Shown one piece after another: positions 1-10,719 of a stretch of 21,000 nucleotides of DNA. The position numbers were made by a program, and so were the translations under genes. Under the pieces are notes generated by a model that saw only the letters and a program-made list of their open reading frames with translations, was not told where the DNA came from and searched no databases. Origin of the DNA: Chrysomallon squamiferum (lineage: Eukaryota; Mollusca; Gastropoda; Neomphalida; Peltospiridae); assembly GCA_012295275.1 (NCBI GenBank), contig CM022676.1, forward strand, positions 9,673,586-9,694,585. Direction: 5' to 3'. Within the stretch, counting starts at the first letter, position 1, and every line of letters starts with the position of its first letter.

Positions 1-299
1 ACGGAACGTTACGAAGATGGCCGAAGCGAACTGAAAGTAACACGTGGGTAAGGAATTTTGATCGAAAATTATTTCCCATCTTATTTGGTTTTCGATGAAG
101 AATGTTGAATATTTTATAAGAGAAACCTGCCCGGCTCAGTCAAGGAACTGTTAATTTACTTAATTCTATAATCTTTGCATTTGGCCTGTTTCGACACGTT
201 CCTACACAAAACATACACTTCTCAATTTAAAATATATTCGTAATAATTTTAATTACCAGAATCTGGTAACATTTTGTAAGTAAATGATATAGTAACCAG
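1..299 (+). other. Upstream region of the choline transporter gene, possible 5' UTR exon at about 1-49
   Basis: The first 50 bases have ordinary base composition and contain a very short ATG reading frame (M-A-E-A-N-stop). They are followed by a good donor-like sequence, CACGTGG|GTAAGG, with the break near 49/50. The coding start exon at 1871 begins with a splice acceptor, so at least one untranslated exon must lie upstream, and this is a candidate for it. No promoter element is recognisable. The rest of the stretch is A+T-rich with no open frame. The exon assignment is inference. Confidence 0.25.
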
Positions 300-1105
300 A
301 TAAGTGTAGTAGTAATAATGCTGGTAATGTAGCAGTAGTACTAGTAGTAGCAGTAGCAGTAACAGTATACTAGTAGCAGTGTTATTAGTATAGTACTGCT
401 ACTACTACTACCAGTTGTAGTAATGGTGGTAATACTAATAGCAGAAACAACAGACGTTCAGTAATTAAAGTCGTAATTATTCTAACTGGTGTTGTCATAA
501 CGACAACAGATGCTGTAGTAGTTGTAGTAGCAGCAGAAATAAGAATATCTGCATTAGTAGTTTTATTTGGCGTGTTCCGATTACGTTGTAGCAGTAGTAG
601 TAATAGTAAAAATGTTTTAGTGTTGTTGCGATTAGTAAAATCTGTGGTTGTTATGGTTACCGGAAATAATAACAGTATGTAGCAGTAGTGGTGAGAGCAG
701 TGGTTGTTGTTGTAGTAGAAGGAGTGAACATTATGGTTAACAGAAATAACAGCAGGCAATATTAGTAGTGACAGCAGTAGTAAAAATTTTAGTTATGTCT
801 AATAAAACTAATAGTAGGTACTAGTAAGTATGATGGCAGTATTAGTAGTATAATTAGTAGCAGCAGCAGTTGTAGTAGTAGTAGTAGAAGTAGTAAAATT
901 GTAATTATGGTTAGTAGAAGTAAAGTAGATACTAGTAGTGGTGACAGTAGTAGTAGCAGTAGTAGTAGTAGTAAAAGAGGAAGTAGTAAAATTGTAATTA
1001 TGCTTGGTACAAGTAACTGCAGATACTACCAATGGTGATGGTTGCAGTAGTAGTAATACAATTATGGTAGTTATTAGCAGAAGTAATAAATAGATAACAG
1101 TAGCC
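300..1105. repeat. Degenerate TAG/CAG/TAA triplet repeat tract
   Basis: About 800 bases are dominated by imperfect TAGTAG, CAGTAG and TAATAG triplets interrupted by AT-rich spacers. A sub-block (roughly GTAAAATTGTAATTATG) recurs near 894 and 986. The long minus-strand open frames here are rich in Thr, Leu and Val only because the triplets lack stops on that strand. I treat them as low-complexity artefacts, not genes. Confidence 0.85.
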
Positions 1106-1782
<677 letters not shown>

Positions 1783-1870
1783 GTCCTTGTTTGTAAGCAG
1801 TATATCTCTCTGCAACCTTTGACCTCTGATATTACTGATAAACTCAAATTAACTTTATTCTTTTCTTCAG

Positions 1871-2074
1871 CTTACGCAGTTGTCTCTCCTGAATGAAACA
1901 AGATGGCTGTCAACATTTGGGGCATTGTTGCTCTTGCTGGGTTTTATCTGGTCATTTTCTTGGTTGGAGTAATAGCAGCAAGAAAGGTCAAAGGTCAACA
2001 GCAAGGCAACATTAATGTTTCCTTTGTGGCTGGCAGAGATCTTAGTACAACTGTTGGTATATTTACTATGATTG
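1871..2074 (+). CDS. SLC5A7: Choline transporter exon with the start codon
   Basis: The acceptor is TTTTCTTCAG at 1861-1870. Thirty-two bases of 5' UTR precede ATG at 1903, and AAG just before the ATG with G after it is a favourable start context. It encodes TM1 ([19 protein letters not shown]) and the GRD motif. The donor is GTGAGT at 2075, leaving phase 1. Coding begins at 1903. Confidence 0.92.
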
Positions 2075-5000
2075 GTGAGTTTTTGTTTTCTTTGTTGTGA
2101 TTGGTCAGTCTCATTTGTTTTCTTTGCTGTGATTGGTCAGTCTCATTTGTTTTTCTTTATCTTTATTGATTAGTGTTTTTTGGGTGTGTTTTTTTTTATT
2201 GTTTTATGATTGGCCTTTTGTTTCTTCTTTGTTATTAATGTCAAGGTTAATTTTTCTTTTGTTGTTTTGAGTTCTTCCTTTGCTGTGACTGTTCTGGGTT
2301 TTTTTTTTTGATGTGATTTGTTTATTTTTATTTTTTTATTGATTGGCTAGTTTTTATTTCTTTTCTCATTTCTTTATATATTATTATTTTTAATTTTAAT
2401 TTTATTTTATTTTATTTTTTTAATGTATCTGTTGCTGTAAAATAAATAGCATAAAATCACTGTACATAAATTTGTTGTGTTTATCAAGTTGTCACTTCTT
2501 TGCTAATAATAAAGTATGACAAGCTTAAAAATGACAAGTTTAATACTGTGCAAAGGATACTGGCATTTCTCTTTCTTTTTGGGAATCACATTTCCTTTAA
2601 GTATTTCAGACTTAAACTTTTTTTGAATTTAGTGCATTTAAAGAATAAAATTATTTTTATTATTTCGCTTCTTTACTAATAATAAAGTATACAAATAAAA
2701 AAATATACAAACTTAGTATTGTGTGAATGACCCTGGCAATTTCTTCTTTTTTTTTTTTTTATGAATCATATTTTGGATATAAATCCTTCAAACTATAATC
2801 AAATTATTTTAAATGTAGGGTCTTAAAAAATTTAAATATTTTTCATTTTATTAATATTTAACAGGTTTGCTTTTCTTGCAGCCACCACCGTGGGAGGAGG
2901 TTACATTAATGGAACAGCTGAATCCATAGCAACGCAGGGTGTGGCCTGGACTCTGGCTCCATTTGGTATATTTATTGGTCTGTGTTTAGGTTGGTAGAAT
3001 AAAATGAAAATCTTTAACCTATGTAATTGTTACCATACATCCTTTAACAGAAGCAAGGGTCTCTGATTTGAAGTGGTCCTAATTATGAATGCTGTTTTTT
3101 TTTTTTTTTTTAAAGGATTTGTGATATTTCAAAACTGAAGGTCATAGTTTCACTAACAAATACAAAACTTAGAGTAAAGGCTTAATAAAAGCATTGCTGT
3201 TTACACATTTCTGTTATCTTTATGAAAATTATTATTAATTTAGTACATCTTTTTTACAGTTAATAAGTTTTTATACAAGTTTTTTTTTACACAAACACAC
3301 ACATGTATATATACATTTATATACATTTATATACATAGACATTTATACACATATAAATATAATGTCATTATCTTTCCAGTTCTATATATGATTGACAGAT
3401 TCAGTCTGTCTTAATTTCATTTATCATGTAACCAAGAAACTTGTTGTTGCATCACAGATGATTTCTGTATCTAATTTCCCCCATTTTTCTGTGCTCTCCA
3501 CTGCCCTCTGGGGACATGGTGAACTGTTCATTCCCCAGTGATGTCTTCCCATCTTTTTGTCTCTCTGTTTCATCTTCTTCCTCCTTTTACTGAGACTTGC
3601 AGGATGATTGTAATGGATGGGAGACACGTCCCCATACCACTACAGTTTTGTGGTTCTTTACAATAATCAGTACATCTCTGTGTTGTGCAGTTACCTGATA
3701 AATGGGAGACACGTCTATGCCACTGCAGTTTTGTGGTTCTTTACAATAGTCAGGATGTATTTGTTTTATCTATTGCCCGATGAAGGGCAGACATGTCTAT
3801 ACCACTACAGTTTTGTGGTTCTTTACAATAGTCAGTACATCTCTGTGTTGTGCAGTTACCTGATAAATGGGAGACACGTCTATGCCACTGCAGTTTTGTG
3901 GTTCTTTACAATAGTCAGGATGTTTTATCTATTGCCTGATGAAGGGCAGATATGTCTATACCACTACAGTTTTGTGGTTCTTCACAATAATCAGTACATC
4001 TTTGTGTTGTGCAGTTACCTGATAAATGGGAGACATGTCCATATACACTACAGTTTTGTGGTTCTTTACAATAGTCAGGGCATCTTTGTGTTGTCCAGTT
4101 GTCTGCTGGATCTTGGCAAGGATTTCCACATTAGTAACATGATCTTTGTACAAGATATCAAGTATTTTGTGGTGGTACTTAATTTTCATGTCTTACGTTA
4201 TTCTTTGCAGCTCTGTTAGGAGGGTTCATGTTTCACTAAACATTCAGGAATATAATATCTAATAATCTATGTTAGTTACATAGCATAAGACATATTTGTC
4301 ACCATGACCAAAAACAAAATATATCCATAGATACATTTCTGATCATAATAACCAAACGAGCCTTGAAATCATAGTAGGTAAATAAATTACAACTGACTAA
4401 ATTGGTGTCATACCTTACGTATTATATAAAAAGGGAATAGATTATTTAACTTTATTTTACCAGGAGGAGTGATCTACGCTCGTCGAATGAGAGAAGGAAG
4501 GTACATAACTCTGTTAGACCCGATTGAGGAGAGGTACGGCAGTCTGTCTGTTGGTCTCGTCTACCTGGCTTCGCTGTGTGGCGACATCTTCTGGACAGCC
4601 TCCATACTGTCAGCGTTAGGTAACCATAGAAACGGGCAGGGTAGCCATAGCGACAAAGTGTAGTAAAAAATAGTGCTGCTGAGTGAGTATCGTATTGTGT
4701 GTGTGAATTATTGTCCCCCCCAAAATTTTTTAAAAATGCATTTGGTAAAAAATGTGGTGATGTAAGTATTGTAACTATGGCAACCTGGCAGTGTTAATAG
4801 CTGCTTGTGTGTGATTGAAATTACGTTATGTTTAGTGATTGGTAACAAGTATGGTAACCCTAGCAACCTAAATGGTTATAATGACATGCATGCTGCCTGT
4901 ACACCATTGGGTAATGTGTTGTGAGTGGTATCCATAGTAACATTTGTCCAATGTGATTAATTAATTTAATTAATTTGTAGTATGCTGAGCTGTCTTTATA

Positions 5001-5077
5001 ATTTATTGTACATATACGCACACACATATATATATCTATCTATTTGTATTTATCTATGTATTTACTTATTAAATATA

Positions 5078-5112
<35 letters not shown>

Positions 5113-6900
5113 TGCATAGATAGAGAGAGAGAGAGAGAGAGAATCAGAATATGGTAACCATAGTAACATGTTTATATAATCATATTACACAACCTACAGT
5201 GTATTAATTACAGATGACAAAAACGTTTATGTTATAAATTAAATTTAAAATGTTTCTCTTTGTTTCTGCAGGCACCACAATCAGTGTTATAATTAACCTT
5301 GACCTTTACATAGCCATCTGTGTGTCAGCCACGGTAACTGTTATCTACACTACGATTGGTCAGATCATTGCTGTGGCATACACAGATATTGCACAACTTG
5401 GTTTGATAGTGTTTGGACTAGTAAGATACTGTTTTATTATTATTATTCTTGTTGCTGTTGTTTTATTATTAATATTATAATTTTAAAATTATTATTATTA
5501 TTTTCTTTCTTTTTTTTAGTAATTGTTGTTATTGATGTTGTTGTTTTATTATTATTATTTCTTTATCTTTATATTATTGTTGTTTTTTTATTGTTAATTT
5601 GTTATTATTATTATTACTATTATTACTATTATTACTGTTATTATTATTATTACTGTTATTATTATGATTACTAGTATCATTATTAGTATTATTATTATTA
5701 CTATTATTAATGTTATTATTATTATTATTTTTATTATTATTATTTCTAGTATTATTATTATCATTGTTGTTATTATTATTGTCATTATTGTTATTATTAC
5801 TATTACTATTGTTATTATTCTTACTATGACTATTATTACTATTATTATTATTACTATTATCATTATTGTTATTGTTGTTGTTATTATTGTTCTTATTATT
5901 ATTACTATTATTACTATTATTATTGTTACTATTACTATGACTATTATTATTATGTAATTTTTGGCAGGACTTTTTATTCTTCTGCAGAATAATAAAAAAA
6001 ACTGTGTGTCTCTTCTCTAAAACATAAACTATTTCAATACTGAATTTAATGTTTTACTGACTGACAAAGAGTTGAATATGTAAATACGAACAAACAGTCT
6101 AAATAGATTATTTATACTTCCAAGTTGGTATCACCTCATAGCAAAATAAATGATGAATTTAGGCCAGGTTCTTCAACAAACCAAACAAAAGCTTTATCCC
6201 GCTCAGGTCAAATAACCCAGTGCAGCTCGGCAAAGCCTCACAGAATCAGCAATTCTCACCTTCACTGAATATAACCGATACCTCAAGACAAGTAACCTGT
6301 TATTTCGTCTATAATTACATGACCTTCTGGTTTCTTCTCAGGTTCTCAGTCTGCCCTTTGTGTTGACCAATGAAAGAATTGGAGACATTTCTTCTACTTC
6401 TGGCATTTGGATTGGACACGTGGACAAAGAATTTGCTGGACTTTGGATCGATTTGTTTATCGCTATGGTAACCTAAACATTACTATGACTATTTTAACAA
6501 TGAGTGTGATGATGATAATGATGATGATGATGATTATAATGATATTAATGAATTTCTAAAACAGGTAAAAATGTAATAAATGATATATAATTTATATTAT
6601 GAATGAATTATTTGTGGCCTTTAGTCGTAAACAATATGTCTGTTTAAAAGTTTGACCTTGACCTTTTCAACATAACTGCTCTTTGTCATAGACGTATTGT
6701 GTTTAAAACATTCTAATAGAAATAAGAAATTTTAAATCTATTTAGAAACATTTTATTTTTATTTTATAAATTCTTAAGTTAATAAACTGCTGTGGTCTAG
6801 CTGTCTGATTTGTGTATGTGTATGTGTGTGTGTGTGTGTGTGTGTGCGTGCGTGCATGTGCATGCATTTATATATATATATATAGACATGCATACACATG

Positions 6901-6936
<36 letters not shown>

Positions 6937-7165
6937 GATTTTAAGCTGCATTCATTGATATTCAGTACATTGGTTACATTGGTTACAACAACAAAAAAGA
7001 TCAAAATGAGTGTATACACACACACACAGATATACATACATACATACAAATGCACACAGACACAAGGATTCTAATCTGTATTCATATTATACACACAGAC
7101 ACACACATACAGTGTACATGTGTGTTCCTATGTGTTTGTGCACACCAAAAAAAAAAGGACATACA

Positions 7166-7209
<44 letters not shown>

Positions 7210-8092
7210 GAACTAAATAAAGTATGTTAGTAAAGTTTAAACGTATTTTTTTAGACTTTTGGTACAATTCCCTGGCAAGCATACTTCCAGAGAGTTTTAT
7301 CAGTGAAAAGTGGGAGACAGGCGCAGGTGCTTTCCGTTATAGGTGCCTTTGGAGCCTTGATTCTTGTGATTCCATCATTTCTGATAGGTGCTGCCTCCAT
7401 TAATGCAGGTAATTTGTCCTTGACCTTGAATGCAGCCATCTTAGAAAGTAATCATAATGTTGATGTTTAACGCCAAGCAATCAATGAATGAAAATAAATA
7501 AATAATAAAAAAATACTAAATAAAAAAATCTTGGAATGTAATCGTATCTTGTTAATTAATGACAAGCAAATCTTAAAACAGTTTTTTTTTACCTTACTCA
7601 AATTCTGAAATTTAAAGATGGGTTGTTGTCCATTAACTGAATTTTAAAGACGATGTATCCAAGATTGAAATTTAAAGATGGGGTGTCCACAAACGAAATT
7701 TAAAGATGGTGTATCCTAGATTGAAATATTACTGAAGGATGTTGAAAGAATAATACTTTTAAAATTCTCAGCCATTTATTATTCAGTGTTGTTCTGTTAA
7801 TTCTTACAATAGAAAAACAGATGTTAGTAATATTAATCTGTAGTAAGACAGGTTTAATATTTACTTGGCAGTGTGATTTGGACAGTGGCAGTGACTCTAT
7901 GTCTGTCCCATTCAATTACTTATTTATTTATTTAGTATTGTTTTGTTTTTGTTTTTGTTGCTGTAGAGTGGAGAAATTCTAAACCGATTGATACAAGTTT
8001 GGTTCTTCCTCTCGTTTTACATGAGTTCACTCCTCCAGCTGTGGCCATTTTTGGTAAGTTTCATTTTCTACTTCTCTCTCTGTCTCTCTCTG

Positions 8093-8123
<31 letters not shown>

Positions 8124-9976
8124 GTCTCTCTCTCTCCATCTTTTCTTCTTTTATCTTACTTTTTTTTCTTTTTTTCTTTAAAAATATTATTATAAATATA
8201 TATATTTTTCCAGATGGAAACCTTTTTAAACCATTTATTTAGCTAATTCATAATCATCATCATCATCATCAAAGTTATCACCCTTATCATCATCCATCAT
8301 CCTTAATGTATAACATACTATCATCATCATGATCACCATCATGTTGGTTTATTGTGTTCCTACTACTAGAATATAGTTGAGATCAAATTTCTGTTTTTAT
8401 TAATATTATGACTACATTTTCACGAGGGATCAATTTTAATTTTATTTGAGGTTTGGGGGCATTGTCAGCAGCAGTGATGTCATCAATGGACAGCTCCATT
8501 CTTGGCTCGGGAACAATGTTTACTCACAACATCTACCACAGCATCATAAGAAAAAAGGTAAAAAACAATAAAATGAAAAAAACAAAAAAACATCCAGAAA
8601 CAGTTAACTTATTAATGGCTATTAAAATATAATTATATTTAAAAAAAAATAAAAAATAAAAATTTATTAATAAATAATAATATTATTTAAAATAAAAACA
8701 ACACCCCAAAACAGTTAACTTATTAATGGCTATTAAAATTTAATTATATAAAAAATATATTAAAGATTTCAAAATTTTATAATGAATAATAATATAATTT
8801 ATAATAAAAACAACACCCCAAAACAGTTAACTTATTAATGGCTATTAAAATATAATTATATTTAAAAAAAAAAAAAAAAATTCAAAATTTATAAATGAAT
8901 AATATAATTTTTAAAAAAAATTCAAACTTTTATGATCACAACTGTTTGTGAAATGGATTAATAATCATTAATTATGGATTAAAAACATTACAGATTAGGA
9001 TTTCTAAATCTGAAATTTCTAAATCCCAATAAAATTCAAAATCTGAAGAAGAATTCATGACCAGATGTGACATTGGTACAGAGTTTTCCAGTGGTTTAGG
9101 GTTCACCATTTTTAGTTCATAACATTATTTTATATATATATGTGTGTATATATATATAGATACATGTATAAAATGTATTGTATAATAATTTATGTAGTTT
9201 ATAATTGTTCATGTTGTTGTTATTATTATTATTATTATTATTATTAATTTTATGAATTTTTCTATTTAATATTATTGTTTATTTATTTATTTACTTATTT
9301 ATTTATTTATTTATTTTTAATATTTTTTTAAATTTTATTTATGAAATTATTTGAATTTATTTAATTTCATTCATTCTCGTAACTTGTCTATTACATATTT
9401 CCATTTTTTTAGGCCACAAATTTCGAACTTCTTATCGTCCAAAGATTCGCAATTGTCGTCCTAGGCCTTCTTTCAACGATTATCTCCCTTCAAGTGCCCA
9501 TCATCTACGGACTGTTCATCCTGGCAGCCGACATCGTCTTTGTCATCGTCCTACCACAGCTCACACTCAGTCTTTTCTTCAAACGCACCAACACGTACGG
9601 ATCAGTCGCGGGATTTTTTGTCGGGACACTTCTACGAATTGGTGCTGGTGAAGACACTTTCAAATTCCATCCATTTATTTTTTACCCTTTTTATGACCCC
9701 GACAAAGGTCAGCTGTTTCCTTTTCGGACATTTGCGATGTTGTGTTCGTGTGTGACAATCGTATGCATATCTGAACTAGCGAAGTTTCTCTTCGAGAGAG
9801 ATATTGTCCCGACGAAGTTCGATGTTCTTCATTTCCGAAAAAGGAAAGAGTCTGTGAAAATTGTGGCCGATGTCGCTGTAGTTGATGATGAAGAAAATGA
9901 AGTGGATGTTGAGGCTGAAGGGCAAAACGTTGTGGCTGATGAAAATTCACAAAGATTCGTGGAAGATCGGATGTGA
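1903..9976 (+). CDS. SLC5A7: High-affinity choline transporter-like sodium symporter (SLC5 family), complete, nine coding exons
   Basis: Coding segments are 1903-2074, 2882-2989, 4464-4619, 5272-5420, 6342-6467, 7255-7408, 7967-8053, 8451-8557 and 9413-9976. They total 1623 nt, 540 residues plus TGA. Every junction is GT-AG and in phase. The product should be a multi-pass plasma-membrane symporter moving choline, or a related substrate, with Na+ for acetylcholine synthesis. CHT-family hallmarks seen: [11 protein letters not shown] (about residues 60-70), the LDP segment after TM3, FWxAxILSALG then [26 protein letters not shown] (about 239-252), [18 protein letters not shown] (about 318-335), and [11 protein letters not shown] followed by [18 protein letters not shown] and FPFRTFAM near the end. 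Human CHT1 is 580 residues. This tail is shorter and acidic (about 485-540), and I do not find the vertebrate C-terminal dileucine-type endocytosis motif. The family is certain; strict orthology to SLC5A7 rather than an invertebrate paralogue is not. Confidence 0.95.
2082..2155. repeat. 32-base tandem duplication in intron 1
   Basis: The phrase TGATTGGTCAGTCTCATTTG occurs twice, at about 2098 and 2130, with matching TTTTCTTTG flanks. The period is 32 bases. It starts within 10 bases of the exon 1 donor. Confidence 0.85.
2156..2881 (+). other. Remainder of intron 1
   Basis: T-rich and A+T-rich intron without open frames. Two segments share a diverged phrase: 'ctttgctaataataaagtat' near 2498 and 'ctttactaataataaagtat' near 2670. 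Each is followed by a similar 'tgtgcaa/tgtgtgaa...tggca' segment, suggesting an old duplication of about 170 bases. The acceptor is TTTTCTTGCAG ending at 2881. Confidence 0.6.
2882..2989 (+). CDS. SLC5A7: Choline transporter exon 2 (TM2 region, [10 protein letters not shown])
   Basis: Encodes [19 protein letters not shown] and [14 protein letters not shown]. The donor chosen is G|GTTGGT at 2990, not GTAGAA at 2994, because only the former leaves phase 1. Phase 1 is needed to join exon 3 as [10 protein letters not shown], which matches the LGGLFFAKPMR-type pattern of the family. Confidence 0.9.
2990..3618 (+). other. Intron 2, first part
   Basis: A+T-rich intron with poly-T runs and a TA/CA block with tandem 'atatacattt' units at about 3295-3360. 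No exon or gene is seen. A minus-strand open frame at 3424-3627 has no recognisable protein character. Confidence 0.6.
3619..4115. repeat. Minisatellite of about six units, two alternating unit types of roughly 75-85 bases
   Basis: The anchor GGGAGACACGTC or GGGCAGACATGTC occurs at about 3619, 3704, 3785, 3869, 3944 and 4028. Type 1 contains CTGTGTTGTGCAGTTACCTG; type 2 contains TTTTATCTATTGCC[C/T]GATGAAGG. All share CTACAGTTTTGTGGTTCTTT. Types mostly alternate, giving a higher-order period of about 160 bases. An open frame of 200 codons (3617-4219) runs through the array. Its protein is a repeat of [10 protein letters not shown]-type segments and I see no sign that it is a gene. Confidence 0.9.
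4116..4463 (+). other. Intron 2, last part
   Basis: Non-repetitive A+T-rich intron sequence ending in the acceptor TTATTTTACCAG at 4463. No other feature seen. Confidence 0.6.
4464..4619 (+). CDS. SLC5A7: Choline transporter exon 3 (TM3-TM4 region)
   Basis: Encodes [20 protein letters not shown], then [18 protein letters not shown] and WTASILSAL, matching the CHT segment that follows TM2. The donor is GTAACC at 4620, phase 1. Confidence 0.93.
4620..5271 (+). other. Intron 3
   Basis: Contains many scattered 'ccatagnaac' / 'ggtaacc' phrases (about 4620-4940 and 5150-5165), the dispersed repeat listed at 4706-4885, a TA/CA microsatellite (5080-5112) and a short (GA)n (5121-5142). The acceptor is TTTCTGCAG at 5271. 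Confidence 0.7.
4706..4885 (+). repeat. Dispersed repeat, second copy inverted at 12600-12766
   Basis: This block matches the reverse complement of about 12600-12766. The best-conserved core is about 4777-4839, including GTGTTAATAGCTGCTTGTGT followed by GTGATTGAAATTACGTTATG. It is followed in both copies by ATGGTAAC..TAGCAACCT.AA.GG. Both copies also share a C-run then AAAATTT about 60 bases upstream of the core. There are no coding features or clear terminal repeats, so it could be a SINE or MITE-like element; the class is not assigned. Confidence 0.75.
5272..5420 (+). CDS. SLC5A7: Choline transporter exon 4 (TM5-TM6 region)
   Basis: Encodes [16 protein letters not shown] and [20 protein letters not shown] followed by [14 protein letters not shown]. 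The AYTD-QL motif is shared with CHT proteins. Where vertebrate CHT has a Gly-Gly pair before the motif, this protein reads Gly-Gln. The donor is GTAAGA at 5421, phase 0. Confidence 0.93.
5421..6341 (+). other. Intron 4 with (ATT)n tract at about 5440-5955
   Basis: Some 500 bases of ATT/GTT/ACT triplets begin about 20 bases after the donor. They create long poly-Ile/Val open frames on both strands that are not genes. Positions 5956-6341 are unique A+T-rich intron sequence ending in the acceptor TTTCTTCTCAG. Confidence 0.85.
6342..6467 (+). CDS. SLC5A7: Choline transporter exon 5
   Basis: Encodes [17 protein letters not shown], an extracellular-loop segment, then [16 protein letters not shown], which begins the next membrane segment. 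It has exactly 42 codons and phase 0 at both ends. The donor is GTAACC at 6468. Confidence 0.92.
6468..7254 (+). other. Intron 5, rich in (TG)n and (CA)n
   Basis: ATG-type triplets lie at about 6505-6540, (TG)n at about 6814-6846, (CA)n at 6905-6933, mixed CA/ACAT at 7014-7060 and a long (CA)n at about 7166-7206. Tandem phrases such as 'ggattctaatctgtattcat' / 'ggattttaagctgcattcat' (near 7067 and 6936) suggest duplication of a CA-flanked unit. Frames across it are artefacts. Confidence 0.85.
7255..7408 (+). CDS. SLC5A7: Choline transporter exon 6 ([12 protein letters not shown])
   Basis: Encodes [17 protein letters not shown], the most family-specific motif, then [20 protein letters not shown] and LIGAASINA. 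The acceptor is TTTTTTTAG at 7254 and the donor is GTAATT at 7409, phase 1. Confidence 0.95.
7409..7966 (+). other. Intron 6
   Basis: Ordinary A+T-rich intron with a short 28-base tandem array (7606-7735, listed separately). The acceptor TTGCTGTAG at 7966 precedes exon 7. Confidence 0.7.
7606..7735. repeat. Tandem array, five units of about 28 bases
   Basis: The phrase TGAAATTTAAAGATGG or a close variant starts at about 7606, 7638, 7666, 7694 and 7722. Spacings are 32, 28, 28 and 28 bases. The last unit is diverged. Confidence 0.85.
7967..8053 (+). CDS. SLC5A7: Choline transporter exon 7
   Basis: Encodes [20 protein letters not shown] then FTPPAVAIF, matching the ILPIVLQYLCPVYISFFG-type segment of CHT. 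The vertebrate loop here carries an N-glycosylation sequon (N-Q-T). In this protein the Asn is followed by Ser-Lys, so that sequon is absent. The donor is GTAAGT at 8054, phase 1. Confidence 0.92.
8054..8450 (+). other. Intron 7 with (CT)n and (ATC)n
   Basis: An interrupted (CT)n tract lies at about 8072-8138 and ATC triplets at about 8252-8342. The acceptor is TTTATTTGAG at 8450, a weaker acceptor because G precedes the AG. It is supported by phase and protein match. Confidence 0.8.
8451..8557 (+). CDS. SLC5A7: Choline transporter exon 8 ([11 protein letters not shown])
   Basis: Encodes [19 protein letters not shown] then [17 protein letters not shown]. This is the SLC5 segment whose Ser/Asp residues line the conserved sodium site. 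The donor is GTAAAA at 8558, phase 0. Confidence 0.94.
8558..9412 (+). other. Intron 8
   Basis: Holds the 112-base tandem repeat listed at 8591-8935, a TA/TG block (9130-9165), (ATT)n at 9217-9246 and (TTTA)n at 9280-9318. The acceptor is CCATTTTTTTAG at 9412. Confidence 0.8.
8591..8935. repeat. Three-copy tandem repeat, period about 112 bases
   Basis: The phrase CAGTTAACTTATTAATGGCT starts at about 8601, 8712 and 8824. It is followed by ATTAAAAT and an A/T-rich variable part, and copies two and three are preceded by ACAACACCCCAAAA. The repeat is intronic and non-coding. Confidence 0.93.
9413..9976 (+). CDS. SLC5A7: Choline transporter last coding exon (TM10-TM13 and cytoplasmic tail)
   Basis: Begins [20 protein letters not shown] and continues through [36 protein letters not shown], the [20 protein letters not shown] region and a final membrane segment ([17 protein letters not shown]). 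The tail has a basic patch (FRKRK) then an acidic run ([12 protein letters not shown]). It ends VEDRM-TGA. The C-terminal two-thirds of the exon is richer in CpG and GC than its surroundings, as expected for coding sequence. Confidence 0.96.
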   Translation, partial: ATNFELLIVQRFAIVVLGLLSTIISLQVPIIYGLFILAADIVFVIVLPQLTLSLFFKRTNTYGSVAGFFVGTLLRIGAGEDTFKFHPFIFYPFYDPDKGQLFPFRTFAMLCSCVTIVCISELAKFLFERDIVPTKFDVLHFRKRKESVKIVADVAVVDDEENEVDVEAEGQNVVADENSQRFVEDRM

Positions 9977-10480
9977 AATTGTTGAAAATGTTTTGTGAAT
10001 ATTTCAGATATGAAAAAATGATAAGTGTGAAAATGTGTGCCTGATTTATCGGTAAAATATCTACAACTCGTGAAAAACTAATCATGTATAGATGAAAAAA
10101 TATCATGAATAGATGAAGACATAAACAACATGTGAAAAAATATCAGACGTAATTAAAAGCTTGTCACAAACTGCAGGTTAGTGCTATAAAATGAAAAATG
10201 TTTACTGAAGATTTACATTTTTTTCTTGGACATTTCAAATGAAAAAAATATAAGTCTTATAAAAATTTAAAATTTATGTCAAATTCATGAACAAGATTTT
10301 AAAAAGAACAAAAAAAGTATCACAAATTGTTGAAATCATTTCATGAAATCCTAAAAATGTGCCATAAATTTTCAGTAAAAATTCAACTTATTTATTAATA
10401 AAATTCAGCTTTGAAATCACAGACTAAAAAAAGCTTTAAAAACAGTTGATGTGAATGATCATGAAAAGTAGTATACAAAC

Positions 10481-10615
10481 TGGAAATGTTTCATGAATGA
10501 ACTTGAATTGGAAATGTTTCATGAATGAACTCAAATTGGAAATGTTTCATCAACACAGTGAAGCTGGGAATATTTCATGAATGTACTCAAATTGAAAATA
10601 TTGAAAGTTTCATGA
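10481..10615. repeat. Tandem array, about five units of 28 bases
   Basis: TGGAAATGTTTCATGAATGA or a variant recurs at about 10481, 10509, 10537, 10565 and 10592. The first four spacings are exactly 28 bases and later units are diverged. It is probably within the transporter 3' UTR. Confidence 0.88.
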
Positions 10616-10719
10616 ACTCTTAAGGCTCTCCTTATAAAAAATGAAAATGAGTTTATAAGAACTCAAATGTCACAAAAAATATGGATATGTAAATTTAACT
10701 GTAACAGTAATCAAAAAGG

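Noticed and set aside
3617-4219. 200-codon plus-strand ORF
   Set aside because: It is an artefact of a minisatellite inside a transporter intron. The first unit differs from the others in length modulo three, so the repeat is not maintained in frame as a coding array would be.
5594-5957. Poly-Ile/Val frames on both strands that look like membrane proteins
   Set aside because: They are direct products of the (ATT)n tract.
6774-7282. Cys/Val and Thr/His-repeat frames
   Set aside because: They are artefacts of (TG)n/(CA)n dinucleotide repeats.
9675-10106. 143-codon minus-strand ORF
   Set aside because: It is antisense to the last transporter exon and its 3' UTR, with no independent support.
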